A stretch of DNA of 64,000 nucleotides from Mesostigma viride. Lineage: Eukaryota > Streptophyta > Mesostigmatophyceae > Mesostigmatales > Mesostigmataceae. Under the pieces are notes generated by a model, which ran no database searches, had not been told where the DNA came from, and was given only the letters and a program-made list of their open reading frames with translations. The position numbers were made by a program, and so were the translations under genes. Positions 1 to 11,386 of the stretch are shown piece after piece (the first letter of the stretch is position 1; each line of letters starts with the position of its first letter). Location: assembly GCA_009746045.1 (NCBI GenBank), contig RPFO01000065.1, positions 4,139,509-4,203,508 on the forward strand, read 5' to 3'.

Positions 1-241
1 CCCAAAGTTCCCCCACCTAGCGGTGGTTTGCCCACCTTTGCCAACGCAGGGGTTCACTGGGGGTTGCGGAGATTGTACTGTATCCGGAATGCCCATGTGG
101 TTAGCGAAGAATACGCCGTCTACTCCAAGGGGAAGCCCGTGTAAGCTGTGAGCATTGTGGTACATCCCCCGAATACGTCCGCGCGCTTTTTTATGCTCGC
201 AGTGGTGCGCGCAACCTTTGTCCCGCCTCACACCTTTGCAG

Positions 242-3200
242 GTGAACGACAAGGGTGAGGTGGTGTATGACAAGTTTGTCAAGCCCATCGAACGCATCAC
301 CGACTATCGCACGCACGTCAGCGGCGTCCGGGCATCCGACTTGAACGGGAGCAAAGGTGAGGGCGGGGCCAGGGGGGATCATGCAAGCGTCGTCGATGTC
401 TCGGTGCCCTGCCCACGGCGACTCCGTGTGCCGGGAGCCCTCGTGTTGAGCACGGTTGTTGAGCACTAGAAAGGACTGTGCTGCCATGGGTATGTTCGAG
501 AACTTCCCCGTGCTCCCCGTGCGGTGGTCCCTGCCAGCAGGTGACTCGGCGGAAATGGAGAGGCCGACCCGGCAGAGGCTGCCCTGCGAAGCGGCCGCCT
601 TTTCGCCACGCGTTGCCAAGTCTCTTTAATTGGCCGTTTTCTCGTGTATTCGTTGCATTGGGGACTGGTGGGATGGGAACACTGGACCTGTGGCATAGGC
701 ATCCCAATGGTAGGGAACTCCTGGTCTGAAGGCTGCCCAAGGTATGTCCCGACTGCGAAAGAGGATTTTTACTGGAGAGTGGTGCCAGCACGTCTGGAAT
801 TCGTCAAGGTCGCCAACAAAAGCTGCTGGAAACGCAACCATAGTTGACCCATGGGGTTGTATGGCAGTAGTGTGGGTCAGTTGTTGCCACACAAGCACTT
901 GGTGCCACCACTTTCTGCCATGATTCTCCGGAACCAATTCCCTGCTGAGTGCTTGCAAACACCTCCGTCGGACGACTGGGTGGAGCGTGATATGGCAGGT
1001 GCTTCTTTCCTGTGTGCTGCCAGAGCACATGGCCTGTGGGCCACATTATTGGCTGGCAGAGGGGTTTCATGGAGGCCCGTTTTCTCATGCTACCACCTGA
1101 GGTAGTCTAAGGCATCCACATGTGGCCGTTGATTCTGTAAGTGGGCGCCGTAGCCCAAGCTGTGGCCCATTCTCCCACCGCCGGCACCTCAGATTCGTGG
1201 TGAAGGAACTAAGTCTCGCTGTTGCTAGCATGCGTGGGTGGCTCTGTGAGATGTGATTTCTAGGAGTAACTCAACCCATCTTGACCGCATGTCGGTGGAT
1301 TTGTCCGAAGCTTCAAATGCGTCTTGTACTTCTAATTCTCATGCGTGTCACATCTGATCATGCTTGGCTTGTCATGTATGCTTGTCATAGCTGACACCCG
1401 CGGTTGCGTCGCTTCCGACCGGCCTGCCATGTTGCTGCGTGATGCCAGCGGTGGGTTTCTACGAGGCGCAGAAGCAGGTGGAAGAGATGATAAAGGGGCG
1501 AATATTGGTGGGGCATGCGCTCAAGAACGACATGAAGGTGGGTAACTTGTGGTTGTGGTGGGGGTGGCTGTGGTGGGGGAGTGCACCCCCTGTGCCATCC
1601 TAGTCCGCTTGGAGTGCCAGTAGAGATTCTGTGGGCTGCCAAGTCGGTGGGCTGGCAGCGTGCCTATTGGACCTGCGCTAGCACCAGGGTAGAGCACCCC
1701 TACTGGACCTGCGCGAGCGGTGGGGGAGTGCACCCCAACTGCACCTGCGCGAGCACCAGGGGCGTGCACTCCCACTATTCCATTGCAGCGCTAGGGAGTT
1801 TTCCCACAATCAGGCGAGCTCCGGGTGTATGTCATCCCTGTGTAATGAAGGGGGCTGCATCGTTGGTTTGGTGTACCGCAGCGACACACCCACACCTGTG
1901 TTTTCATGCCCTTTACCGTTGTTCTCATGAGACGCCTTGTGCGTGCTGTGCGCCGTGATGTTCGGCGGCATCCAGGCGCTCATGCTGAGCCACCCGCGGC
2001 GCATGATGAGGGACACGTCCACCTACTTCCGCTTCCGGTGAGCGGCAATACGTGCAGCGTGGCATGGTTGGTCCATGTTGGGTCGCTTGGCTGGCTGGGT
2101 AGCACCGCTGGGTCGGTAGGCAGCGGCTGTGAGAAGGGTGGGGTGGAGAGCTCAGTCATCATGTTGTCAGGGGGTGACATGCTGGTGTCGCTTGGCGATG
2201 TTCTGTGCTTGTGTTCGGGAAAGGTGGGCTGTGTGCTTACGGTTGGGTTAGTTCCGCTAGGGTTCACTTCACAACCCAATGGTTCAGTACGCTGCATGCA
2301 GAGGATGATGGGGCAGTGAATTGTCTACAGGGACGGCAGGCTTGCCGGGAAATCAGAGTTTGCTTACTTGGGGGGATGGCATAGCAACCATACCCACTTA
2401 CATCGCAACCATACCCACTTACGCCTCTGTCCTGAAGTCATTCATTAAGTGGACGTTAACTGGACTTAGTAGCGAGAGTGATGTTCAACGGGCTGTAGGG
2501 TCATATGAGTGATGCTCTGTGTTTTTACGTGGGCAGGGCCTCAAGCTCATTTTGCATGCGTGTGCGTCATGGCCCGACGTGCATTTTGATGAAAGATAAA
2601 TTCTAAGCTTAACAAAGCAGAATGTGTGGGGGGAGAAGAACAGGTAATGTCAGGCTTCAGTACAAAGAGGAAGAAGCCTGGAGGTGGGAAGCAATGTATG
2701 CCTGCTAGTAGAGTGCTGCTGCTTATGGAGTGCTGCTGCTATCTGTACCAGCAAGCAAGGGCACACATGCCTGCCAGGAAAGGCATGAACCATGCATGGG
2801 GGACCACTTTCAGGCATTGGGCACGTTGCCACCTTGGAAGCTGATGGCACGCGACCACGGTTGCATGTGTGGTGTTGCTGGTGTGACTACCTGCATTTGA
2901 ATATCTCATCTTTTACCTTTTTGCCAGAGGAGGTAAAGGGCGGCCACGAGCACTGCGCCACCTGGCCAAGGACATACTGGGGCGCACCATCCAGGAGGGC
3001 AAGCACTCACCGGTGTGTTCTACGTGTCATCCCCTTGGCATCAAGCATGCATTTCTTATGTCCACGGTTGCCTTGTCAAAGACTCACAGTCTTTGACTTG
3101 GTTCTAAGGATGTTGCTGCAGCCTGCAGTTAGAATTTTAGTCTTTGCGAGTCCAACCCCTTGGCAGGGACCACCATCTATCCACATTCGGGCCATCCATC

Positions 3201-3989
3201 CACGCACACGTCTTGGGTATGCTTCGGCACCCCTAGTTCCAATGGCCCCCTCGTCCAATGCTTCCTTTGCCAAGATTCCTTGTGGGTCTTCTTAAATGCA
3301 TGTGATTGTTATATGCCGCCTGATGGTGCAGTCCGCTCTGTACGTGATCAATCGGTATATGTGTGCATGTATTGCATGGGCCAATGTACGTGTTGTCACG
3401 ACATCATGTTGTTGCATTCCCATTGGAATTTTCTGCCCAGAAAGCTGGCTACTGACAACGATCGATTTGTGAAAAAATGTGCGCAATTCACATGCTACAT
3501 ACATGGTACATTTGGGTGTAAGTCGTTGCGTCTCAGGAATGCCTCTTGTGAGCCGGGCCAGTAGTCTTCTGCAACCTCACTCACATGCACCCACTGGAGC
3601 AGGGTATACTTGTTTCATGTCCAACCATTCAACAGGGTTAATCACTATCCAGAGGGCTTGCTTGCCAAATCAATGCTTTGCGCTATGTGTGGGTGCAGGA
3701 CCAAGACGCGCGTGCCGCGCTGGATCTATACCTGAGCTGTCGCAAGGAGTGGGAGCGGAGTCTCGTTATGGGGCCCCAGGAACGCAAAGAGATGCAGGTG
3801 AAGGTGAAGGCAGAACTAAAGCGGAAGCGATTGGAGGCAGGAGGCGGCAGCCAAATGGCAATGGGCAAGAGCTTTTTCAGTGAGAAAACGATAGAGCATG
3901 ATTCAGAATCGCAGGTACTGTTTGCGAGCACCAGCGTTCAGGTGACTAAGAAGGCCCGGGTTCGACCCGAAGGCTACCCTAGAGAGTAG
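242..3989 (+). CDS. REX4: RNA exonuclease 4-like (DEDDh 3'-5' exonuclease), 3' part of gene
   Basis: Five exons, 242-356, 1449-1537, 1976-2037, 2928-3012 and 3699-3989, join with matching phases (1, 0, 2, 0) at GT-AG borders and give 213 residues plus TAG. The translation follows the REXO4/REX4 exonuclease fold. It begins near 'GEVVYDKFVKP', then 'ITDYRTHVSGVR', then 'KGRILVGHALKNDMK', then 'HPRRMMRDTSTYFRFR' (third acidic residue), then 'GRPRALRHLAKDILG', and ends the domain with the ExoIII motif H-S-P-D-Q-D (HxxxxD) before 'ARAALDLYLSC'. A basic C-terminal tail follows. The first acidic motif (DCEMVG-like) is not seen in bases 1-241, so the 5' exons lie to the left or were missed; a possible reading frame near 66-140 is not convincing. 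Family members are nucleolar and act in rRNA or snoRNA processing. Family call is strong; exon borders are inferred. Confidence 0.85.
1640..1790. repeat. Imperfect ~40-bp tandem repeats in a REX4 intron
   Basis: About three diverged repeats carrying 'GACCTGCGC(T/G)AGC' and 'GCACCCC(T/A)ACT' lie in the intron between the second and third visible REX4 exons (1538-1975). Nothing suggests coding use. Confidence 0.55.
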
Positions 3990-4589
3990 CTAGGGTTGCA
4001 CAAGAGTACGATAGTGACAATTTTCAATGTGCATATTTACTATTTATTTCATCCTTTGCGAGATATATAATGTTGAAGTGTATTGCGTTTTGTTGAACAT
4101 GGTATAACTGTACGGCTAGCTGGAGTCGCGCCTAAGTTGCCCATTGGTTGGTGTTGACGTCTCCATGCATGCACACATGTTGCACCTCCATCGGCATGTT
4201 ACCGCCATGCTTGCCAACATTAAGTAATTGAGTAAGTAAGTTCTTGCACGTGTCATGCGCATGGGCATGCCACAGAGTACTATTCTACTCTCATGAAAAA
4301 ACAATATGTTATACAAATATCGTCTGCATCATCAAATTAGTATTAAATTAAATTGTAACGTAACTCCGTTGGGAGTACATGAAGCACATGCATATCCCTG
4401 AGAAGGGGCATATGGCTTTTAATACATTCTTGGCTACTTCCTGCAAGGGTAGGGTATGAACTACACATGCTCTGGGTGCACAAAGTGCACATGCACACCG
4501 CTATTAATTAATTAGACTCGTGCTCCCGTTATGGAGTCACACCGCTATGTATTCCAGCACCTAGGGCGGGACATAGGCCTGGACATGGG
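3990..4589. other. REX4 3' flank, no gene seen
   Basis: AT-rich sequence after the REX4 stop. It carries short pieces of interspersed repeats found elsewhere in the window: 'CAAATATCGTCTGCATCAT' near 4314 recurs at 26088, and a TTAATTAA/ACTCGTGCTCCCGTT block near 4505-4545 recurs at 25896, 28715 and 35050. No convincing coding frame. Confidence 0.5.
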
Positions 4590-5361
4590 GGGGTAAGATC
4601 GTCATGTGGCTATACAGTGGCTAGCTAGGGCATGGCTTTCTAAACAGAGAGTGACTCTCTGCATAGGCAGAGCTTGGCTAAATTATTAATGCATCATCCA
4701 TGGGGAGTCCCATTATAGGCAGAGCGTGGCTAAATTCTTAAGGCAGCATCCAAGGGAGGGGCCATTATGCGCGCACATGCGCGTCTACAGGCTTGTGCCA
4801 CATGCTAAGCTAAGCTTTACTAGTCTACACTACTGCTATATTCCCTAGACTGGGGTTGCTGGGGTGGCAGGGGGCGCCTGCCAGGGCTTGTGGTTGACGT
4901 GGATGACGTCCCCCCTCCAGTATACCGGTTTCCCCCATGCGCTCTGCCGAGGATAGAGGTACGTCGGCCACAGCTCCCGTCGCCGCTGTTGCTGTGCCAG
5001 GGTCAAGTCATCGTCCAGCGTGTAGGAAGTCCCCAAGTGCTTCTTCCGGCAGTTAAGAAACGACAGCTTATCAATCATGTACTTAAAGGTGAGGAGCAGG
5101 GGAGCCGGGCCAGCCTTACCCCGCGCGGGGAAGGCGGACAGCCGACATCCTCAGCTCACCAGTGAGTTGCATGGGGGGGAGAATGTCGCGCTTAAATGCC
5201 ATGAGAAGAGACTCCAAGTTCTCACCTGCCGGCTGATCGAAGTGCTTGACGATGACATTGTGGCTGCGCTTGGTGAGGTTGGCCTCCGCGCGGAGCGTGT
5301 GTTGCTTGAGCTGTGCCGCGATGGTGGAGGTGGTGTCCAGAGGTGGTGTGGTCTGCATCAT
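4590..5361 (-). mobile_element. LINE-type ORF1 relic (RNA-binding protein C-terminus) plus 3' flank
   Basis: Two minus-strand frames, 5361-5116 and 5078-4845, read as consecutive parts of an L1-like ORF1 protein broken by a frame change. They hold a helical stretch ('VIVKHFDQPAGENLE', 'LLMAFKRD'), then 'LLTFKYMIDKL', 'YTLDDDLTLAQQQRR' and 'ELWPTYL...KPVYWRGDVIHV', which resemble the ORF1p C-terminal domain. The same C-terminus occurs at 33000-33338 (+). About 250 bp downstream (4845 down to 4590) match 33340-33600 in inverse orientation, including blocks around 'ATGCATCATCCATGG'. No ORF2 follows, so the unit may be an ORF1-only element. Degenerate, probably inactive. Confidence 0.65.
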
Positions 5362-5480
5362 GCCCCAACCATTCAGTCACTAGAGGCGGATATAATCCTC
5401 ATCTAAGCTGTCCTCTACTGTATCATGGCGGACGAGGCAGTAGTGTAGCGGCTGTCCTCAGGGGCAATAACCTCCACCTG
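5341..5480. repeat. Interspersed repeat; paralogous empty site for the 26.1-kb piggyBac-like copy
   Basis: The stretch 'CTGCATCATGCCCCAACCATT' then 'CACTAGAGGCGGATATAATCCTCATC...' matches the two flanks of the element at 26121-27819 (left flank ending at 26120, right flank from 27820), but has no insertion. It overlaps the 5' end of the neighbouring ORF1 relic. Confidence 0.7.
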
Positions 5481-5489
5481 CGGACTTCT

Positions 5490-6310
5490 ACCCTGGCTAG
5501 CAATGGGCCGCGGGGCCCGTGGGGAGAAAGCAGGAGCATGCATGCCCCTCAGGAAGGTGCTTATCCCAGACGGCAGCCCATTTCTCCTTGTCTATCAATA
5601 TGTGTGTGTGTAGTACAGATAGTCCCAGAAGCCCTGCATCCTCAAGCAGTCGTGTCACATAGACCTGTCCAGGTCGCGCCACGTCGGTCTGGGGCGAGCG
5701 CAAGTTTGCGTCGCAAGTGGGTTGCGACCGGACAAGGGCTGGGACCCTGCCATCGCCATAGGAGCAGGTGTCTACTACCTGGTTAATTGCCCATCCTAAG
5801 CCCCCGGGCAGGGTCCCCCTGACGACCAGGCCACCAACTCTGACTGGGAATGGCTTCTTCAAGAACCGGAGACGTACTCAAAGGCCGCCATCATCCTGTG
5901 CAACAACATGCGCTATGACACACAGGATTTCACCCAGCTCGGCTTCGGCCTCAAGAGCCTCTTGCAAGACTCTCGCGCCGACGGGCAGCCACAGCAGCTG
6001 CAGCATCCTCGCCAAGCGGCACCTCCCCCAGCATGATGGACTCCATCCGAGCTGCAGCTAGTGGCGGAGCAGCTGGCGCTGATGGCTGAGCAGCTCGCAG
6101 CCCTAAATGCGCCTGACGGCCCACTTTCACGGCCAAGGTCAACAACATTGAAGCCAAAGTGGCACACAAGCTCCAGCCCCAGTTTACCGCTACGCAAGAG
6201 CATTTTGCCGCAAAGGGGGTTTGGGTGAACCTTGGGTATGCCCCTTACCCCCCTCAGGCTCCGGGAGAGGCCTTTATATTCTCCCAAAACGGCGCCTCTG
6301 AATGAGTTCC
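5490..6310 (+). mobile_element. Degenerate LINE ORF1 N-terminal fragment
   Basis: A plus-strand frame from about 5806 reads '...NSDWEWLLQEPETYSKAAI', 'LCNNMRYDTQDFTQLGFG' and 'LKSLLQDSRADGQPQ' before a stop near 6033. Glutamine/alanine-rich sequence suggestive of a coiled coil follows, then a segment reading 'AKVNNIEAKVAHKLQPQF'. That last segment resembles 'VSNVETKVVHKLQPQF' in the ORF1 at 39520-39843 (-), placing the fragment in the same family. Several frames are needed, so this is a relic. The minus-strand frame 5862-5497 is open but unrecognised. Confidence 0.5.
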
Positions 6311-6480
6311 AAGCCTATCTGTGGCCACGGGACCATGAGGCAGCCCTACTGCATCCGCTGTGCTTTAGCAATGTCGAGGCTTTATTGCACCCACAAGGGA
6401 TGCCGGATCGTTTCGACTGGTCCGATTGTCCACACTGATGCATGCCTCACTCCTTGGGGCTACCTGGGGACGTGCCATTT
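6285..6480. repeat. Interspersed repeat shared with 41980-42120
   Basis: Bases around 'GCGCCTCTGAATGAGTTCC' and 'CTATCTGTGGCCA' followed by 'CCCTACTGCATCCGCTGT' recur with small changes at 41998-42085, next to other LINE fragments. This is probably part of a retroelement. Confidence 0.5.
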
Positions 6481-6555
6481 TTCGTAGGACCGCGAGCGAG
6501 CTGGTGACCACCGCAAGCACTTTGACCACCGCCGGCATTCTGACCACCGCCGGCA

Positions 6556-9500
6556 TTATAACGACCGCCGCTGGCATCGCGAACATTTATTTCCGCGAGT
6601 GCCACCATCAACGTCATCCACCATCATGCCATCACGATGCGCAATGCCACGATGAGCACCAACACCAGGCTGTCCTCCACCCTGTGGCCTCCTCCCTGCA
6701 ATGTCCTCCGGGATGGGGCCGGGCACGACCCCCCTGGCCAGCAGCGACGGGATAGCGTCCAGCAGCTGCTGGGCCCCTGGCTGGCCCCCGGCCGCCGCCC
6801 TCAACAGATACCTTACTGCCGCCCGCTGCTGCTTCTCCGAGCTGCACATCTTCGCCAGGTGGGTCCCCGCGCTCATGCGCGCTTCTGCGTTGCCCAATGT
6901 GGCGCCGGGCAGCACAAGGCGCGTGTACGCCTCGTCCTGCATGCCCTTGCCGTGGAGGATGGTGCAGACCGTGGCCATTGTGGCCGCAACACGCTCCGCA
7001 TGCGGGCTGTCATTAATTATGTCATGAGGGGATGCGTCATCGGGGGAGTGTGCTCGCGCCCGAGTCGGTATCCCAATTGCCGCCCGATGGCAGAACTGTG
7101 GATGACGATGGTAACGGCGATGGTGACGATGATGATGAGGAGGAGGAGAATGAGGAGGATGAGGAGGATGAGGAGGATGAGGAGGATGAGGAGGATGAGG
7201 AGGAGGAGGAGGAGGAGGATGAGGAGGATGAGGAGGATGAGGAGGATGAGGAGGATGAGGAGGATGAGGAGGATGAGGAGGATGAGGAGGATGAGGAGGA
7301 TGAGGAGGATGAGGAGGATGAGGAGGATGAGGAGGATGAGGAGGATGAGGAGGATGAGGAGGATGAGGAGGATGAGGAGGATGAGGAGGATGAGGAGGAT
7401 GAGGAGGATGAGGAGGATGAGGAGGATGAGGAGGATGAGGAGGATGAGGAGGATGAGGAAGATAAGGAGGATGAGGAGGATGAGGAGGATGAGGAGGATG
7501 AGGAGGATGAGGTGGATGAGGAGGATGAGGAGGATGAGGAGGATGAGGAGGATGAGGAGGAGGAGGAGGAGGAGGATGAGGATGAGGAGGATGAGGAGGA
7601 TGAGGAGGATGAGGAGGATGAGGAGGAGGAGGAGGACGTGGATGAGGAGGAGGAGGAGGAGGAGGAGGAGGAGGAGGAGGAGGAGGAGGAGGAGGAGGAG
7701 GAGGAGGAGGAGGAGGAGGAGGAGGAGGAGGAGGAGGAGAGGAGGAGGAGGAGGAGGAGGAGGAGGAGGAGGAGGAGGAGGAGGAGGAGGAGGAGGAGGA
7801 GGAGGAGGAGGAGGAGGAGGAGGAGGAGGGGAGGAGGAGGAGGAGGAGGAGGAGGAGGAGGAGGAGGAGGAGGAGGAGGAGGAGGAGGAGGAGGAGGAGG
7901 AGGAGGAGGAGGAGGAGGAGAGGAGGAGGAGGAGGAGGAGGAGGAGGAGGAGGAGGAGGAGGAGGAGGAGGAGGAGGAGGAGGAGGAGGAGGAGGAGGAG
8001 GAGGAGGAGGAGGAGGAGGAGGAGGAGGAGGAGGAGGAGGAGGAGGAGGAGGAGGAGGAGGAGGAGGAGGAGGAGGAGGAGGAGGAGGAGGAGGAGGAGG
8101 AGGAGGAGGAGGAGGAGGAGGAGGAGGAGGAGGAGGAGGAGGAGGAGGAGGAAGAGGAAAGGGGCGTGGATTACATCATCATCAGCTCGCCCGCGCGCCC
8201 TGCCAGCTCAGCGGCCCCTCGCTTCCACGTGGTCGGCGGGTGATACCGCACGATCCTCTCGACCAGCATCATGCAATACTTGTTGACCATCGCTGCATCG
8301 GGCGGCTTCCTCACGCAGAACGCCGAGAATCTCGCCGGGCGCTCGCCGCACGCCGCCTCCACCGCCCGGGCATGCTCCGCCGGTGACGACTCCGAGTCCC
8401 ACATGCTCTGCAACTCCATGCACATAAACGCCTCGACCACCAGCGCCCGCGCCAGCATGTCACGGCACCGCCCGCGACCCAGCACTTGGGCGCGGGTGGG
8501 CGGTACCCTACCGGTGGGTGGATGTCCGAATGCTTGGCTGTTTGTGTGGCCACGTCCGGGCTGCCCTGGTCGTCCCCCTGGCCGCCTGTCTGGGGCTGCC
8601 TCGCCAAGCAGGGGTGGTGGCTGTTGTGGCGTACGGGGGCATCCTCATCCTCGCCAGGGCCCCCCTGTGGGTGCTTTCCTCCCCTGGCCCATGGGCGACA
8701 GAACCCAGGGCCGCCGCATCTTACAGCGATTTTATTGGGACGTGCGAGTGAAATCCCGGCTCATCACGACAATGTGGCCCCGCCTTGCACAACCAGGTCG
8801 GCGCGCATATCCAAAGGAGATGTCCCCGCCACACCCTCTTCCAAACGGGACCTCCATGTGCGCACACTCTCCTGCGCGGCCCCCAGCAAGCATGCGCAGG
8901 CCCTCCCCACTCGGCGGCTGCTTGGCAAGAGAAACCAATACCTCCACCGCACCCAGCTCACCCGCGGTCGCCGCGCGGGACAGCCACGCCGCCGCCTCCC
9001 CAGGGTCCCTTCACCCGCCACCAGCCGTGCGCCCACGGCCGCCATTGCGCGCGGCTCCCCCGGTCGTGCCGCGCGCAAGCAGAACGCTGCCACGGCTGCC
9101 TCGGTCTCTCTCAGCACGTCCATGGGGACGACCATGGGGCCCTGGGCAAACAGGTAGCCCGCCTCCCCGGCACGGCGCAGGAGGGGCTCCGGGCGCGCAG
9201 GTTCTCAGGGCAGGCTGCCCAGGCCGACCTGGTACCCGCCGCCCAGGTGCGCCTGCGCCATGGCGACCGCCGGGTCCGGCTGACTGAGCACGGTAAAGTC
9301 GGCGCAGGGTCCCGCGTCGATGCCGATGCGCGCCCAGGCGAACGCGCGGAAGAAGTCCGGTGCGATCCCGCCCGCGATGTTGCCATGGAAATAGATGCGC
9401 GCCAGGCTGGCCATGTACAGCGTGCAGCCGCGGGAGGCGCCACGCTCGAATAGGCGTATCGCTTCTTGCAGCCATCCCGCCTTTCTTATTGGTCGCGTGG

Positions 9501-10022
9501 CGGGTGGCTTCGTACCATGCCTCGCGCGCAAACATGACCTCAAAGTCGGCGAGGAGCGCGCGCCGCTGGGCCTCTTGGGAAGTTCCCGGCACCGCATGAT
9601 ACGTGTCAGCTTCCCGTGCGAGGTGCCACGGCTGTCCTCTCCCTCATGTGCGCGTTTGTGAGCAAGGATAGCCGCCCGTGCTTCACTCAAGAGCTGTTCG
9701 ATCGTGCGGCTGGGGGCGCCGTGCACATTCTCTGCTTCTTGGTTCTGGTGGAGGGCAAGCAGGCACTGGGCCGCGACCTCGTACCCTCGTGACCAGCGCT
9801 TGTCGACGCGGATGCTCTCTCGGGAGTGACGGATGGCAGCTCGTGCAGGTTGAGGTGGAAAAGGCATTTTGCTCGGTTGATGAGCCACTTGGCGCAGTTT
9901 GGCGCGTCCTGCGCAAGCTGTGCGTACGCCTCCGCAGCCTCGACGTAATTCCGTGACGAGAAAAGAAGGCGCGCCTTGTCCTCCAGCTTCGCAGCGTCCG
10001 TTGTTTGACAGATCTCATGTGC
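6556..10022 (-). pseudogene. Broken TPR/Sel1-repeat protein gene
   Basis: Minus-strand frames read as alpha-solenoid repeats. The first (about 10022-9860) is a TPR: 'AAKLEDKARLLFSSRNYVEA' followed by 'AYAQLAQDAPNCAKWLINR'. It continues in another frame at 9888-9205 ('SIRVDKRWSRGYEVAAQCLL', then Sel1-like 'RLFERGASRGCTLYMASLAR'). A TGA at 9205-9207 precedes a same-frame continuation at 9135-8764. A Sel1-like piece 'GEAAAWLSRAATAGELGAV' (about 8995-8880) lies one frame off. After a microsatellite, 6978-6556 reads 'AEARMSAGTHLAKMCSSE' and 'QQRAAVRYLLRAAAGGQPGA', again Sel1-like. No ATG lies in frame with the first TPR. At least one in-frame stop and two or three frame changes point to a pseudogene. 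Assembly indels in GC-rich DNA or unresolved small introns are alternatives. Confidence 0.5.
7138..8158. repeat. ~1-kb GAG/GAT trinucleotide satellite
   Basis: The left half (to about 7625) is mostly a 9-bp unit GAGGAGGAT; the right half is nearly pure (GAG)n. Single-base breaks near 7738, 7829 and 7920 shift the phase. On the plus strand it yields long Glu/Asp, Arg or Gly homopolymer frames; on the minus strand Ser, Pro or Leu runs. It sits inside the broken Sel1-like gene. The open plus-strand frame 7032-8243 is explained by the repeat. Confidence 0.95.
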
Positions 10023-10024
10023 AA

Positions 10025-11386
10025 AACTAGTACTCCTCAGAGCGGCGAGTTATTTATAAGGTAATTGGCAAATCTACTGTACGCCCACGGTAGAGAGCAG
10101 TTTCTTCCCGAGCAAATCCGTACAGGTGCCCTAAACGAATGCCCCAACAGAGCCGCTTGTCAAACTTTCCTCACGGTACAACATGGTTGCGTTTAAGGGT
10201 GGCTCCGTTCAAGGGTGGCTCCCGAAAGCCATAGTTGCACGGTGTCGCTGCAATTTAGCGTCTTGTTTATAAATTTGTGTATGATTGCAGGTACAGCATG
10301 TGAATTGCGCTCCAGTGAGCAATGAAAGAAACTGGCCGCGACAGTCATTCATGGGCCCTGGCCAACAAAATGCTGACTACCCTGCCGCATCGTAAGCGCT
10401 TGATCGACACACTTGTGATTTCCTTGTACAATAACTATACCATAGCCAGTAATTGAGAGTCATCTTTGAGCCAAAAACCTGGATCAATTGCTCGCCAGTC
10501 GCCTCAAAATGGTCCGACCTCAGCGACCCGATCCCACGTTGGATCCCACACCAACACGTTGGATCCCGCATCCCGTGGGCGGGAGGGCTTGGTCAGCTGC
10601 TTCGACGTCATGGAGATCACGCCGTCGGCCACGTGACTTCGTAATTCTCTGGCGGGAAGCTCCCGCCAGACTGGGATCGTTGGTCTACTGTATCAATCGA
10701 CCGGCCGCGCCGGTCTACTGTATCAATCGACAACATCTCTAAGCACTAATTAAAAGCAGTAAGCAGTAAGCAGTAAGCAAGTTAGGAATGTGCATGGAGT
10801 TGTTACTAGAAGAATACCTATTCCTCAGACGGTCAGACCTCATACCAAAGCCCAAAATGCAATGTCCGGTATCCCCACGTCATGCCTACTACATAGATCA
10901 GTCATAGATAGGTAATTATCCACCAAACCTTAGCAGGGATTAACTATTGGTTATATTTGGAATAAACGTACACCTATTTATCTGGAAATTATCCACCAAA
11001 CCTGACCAAACTGACCAACACGAGTTGTGGCCCCCGTGTGACGTGTCACATGCACAAGGAGAGCGAGGAACCGTGAGATCGGAAGGGACACCACAGCTGG
11101 CATCCATGGAGGAAGTCACGTGCGCGTATTATTTTCTTCCCGCACTAAACATGACCGTACTTTATATTGGTATAATGCCGAATTTCCTTTTTCAAATGCA
11201 TAGATGGCTGTTGATGGCGTTTTTTAAGAAACGGCCACGGTTGCATTACGAAGTCCAACTAGGACGTAGGAGACATATAAAATGAGCTCGTTCAGGAAAC
11301 GGCAACGGCGATTGCATGATGAAATCTAACTACTAGGGGCCATGAGCTCGTTGAACTGACAATGCTGCGCAAGAAACTTGCTGCGG
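10025..11386. other. Intergenic region upstream of the CatSper-like gene
   Basis: No coding gene recognised. It contains two copies of 'GGTCTACTGTATCAATCGAC' (10678-10735), four head-to-tail copies of 'GCAGTAA' (10755-10780), and two diverged ~60-bp direct repeats near 11225-11261 and 11295-11332 ('GAAACGGC(C/A)ACGG' then 'TCTAACTA' or 'TCCAACTA'). Confidence 0.5.
11270..11284 (+). promoter_or_regulatory. Possible TATA box of the CatSper-like gene
   Basis: 'CATATAAAATG' lies about 105-115 bp before the chosen ATG at 11387, with no other gene between. Position and sequence fit a core promoter; no transcript evidence. Confidence 0.3.

Noticed and set aside
66-140. Upstream REX4 exon reading '...SEEYAVYSKGKP'
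   Set aside because: No DCEMVG-like exonuclease motif, and similarity to the conserved domain is too weak to include.
7032-8243. Long plus-strand frame of Glu/Asp, Arg and Gly homopolymers (403 codons)
   Set aside because: Entirely explained by the GAG/GAT satellite; flanking residues show no family resemblance, and the recognisable protein signal here is on the minus strand.
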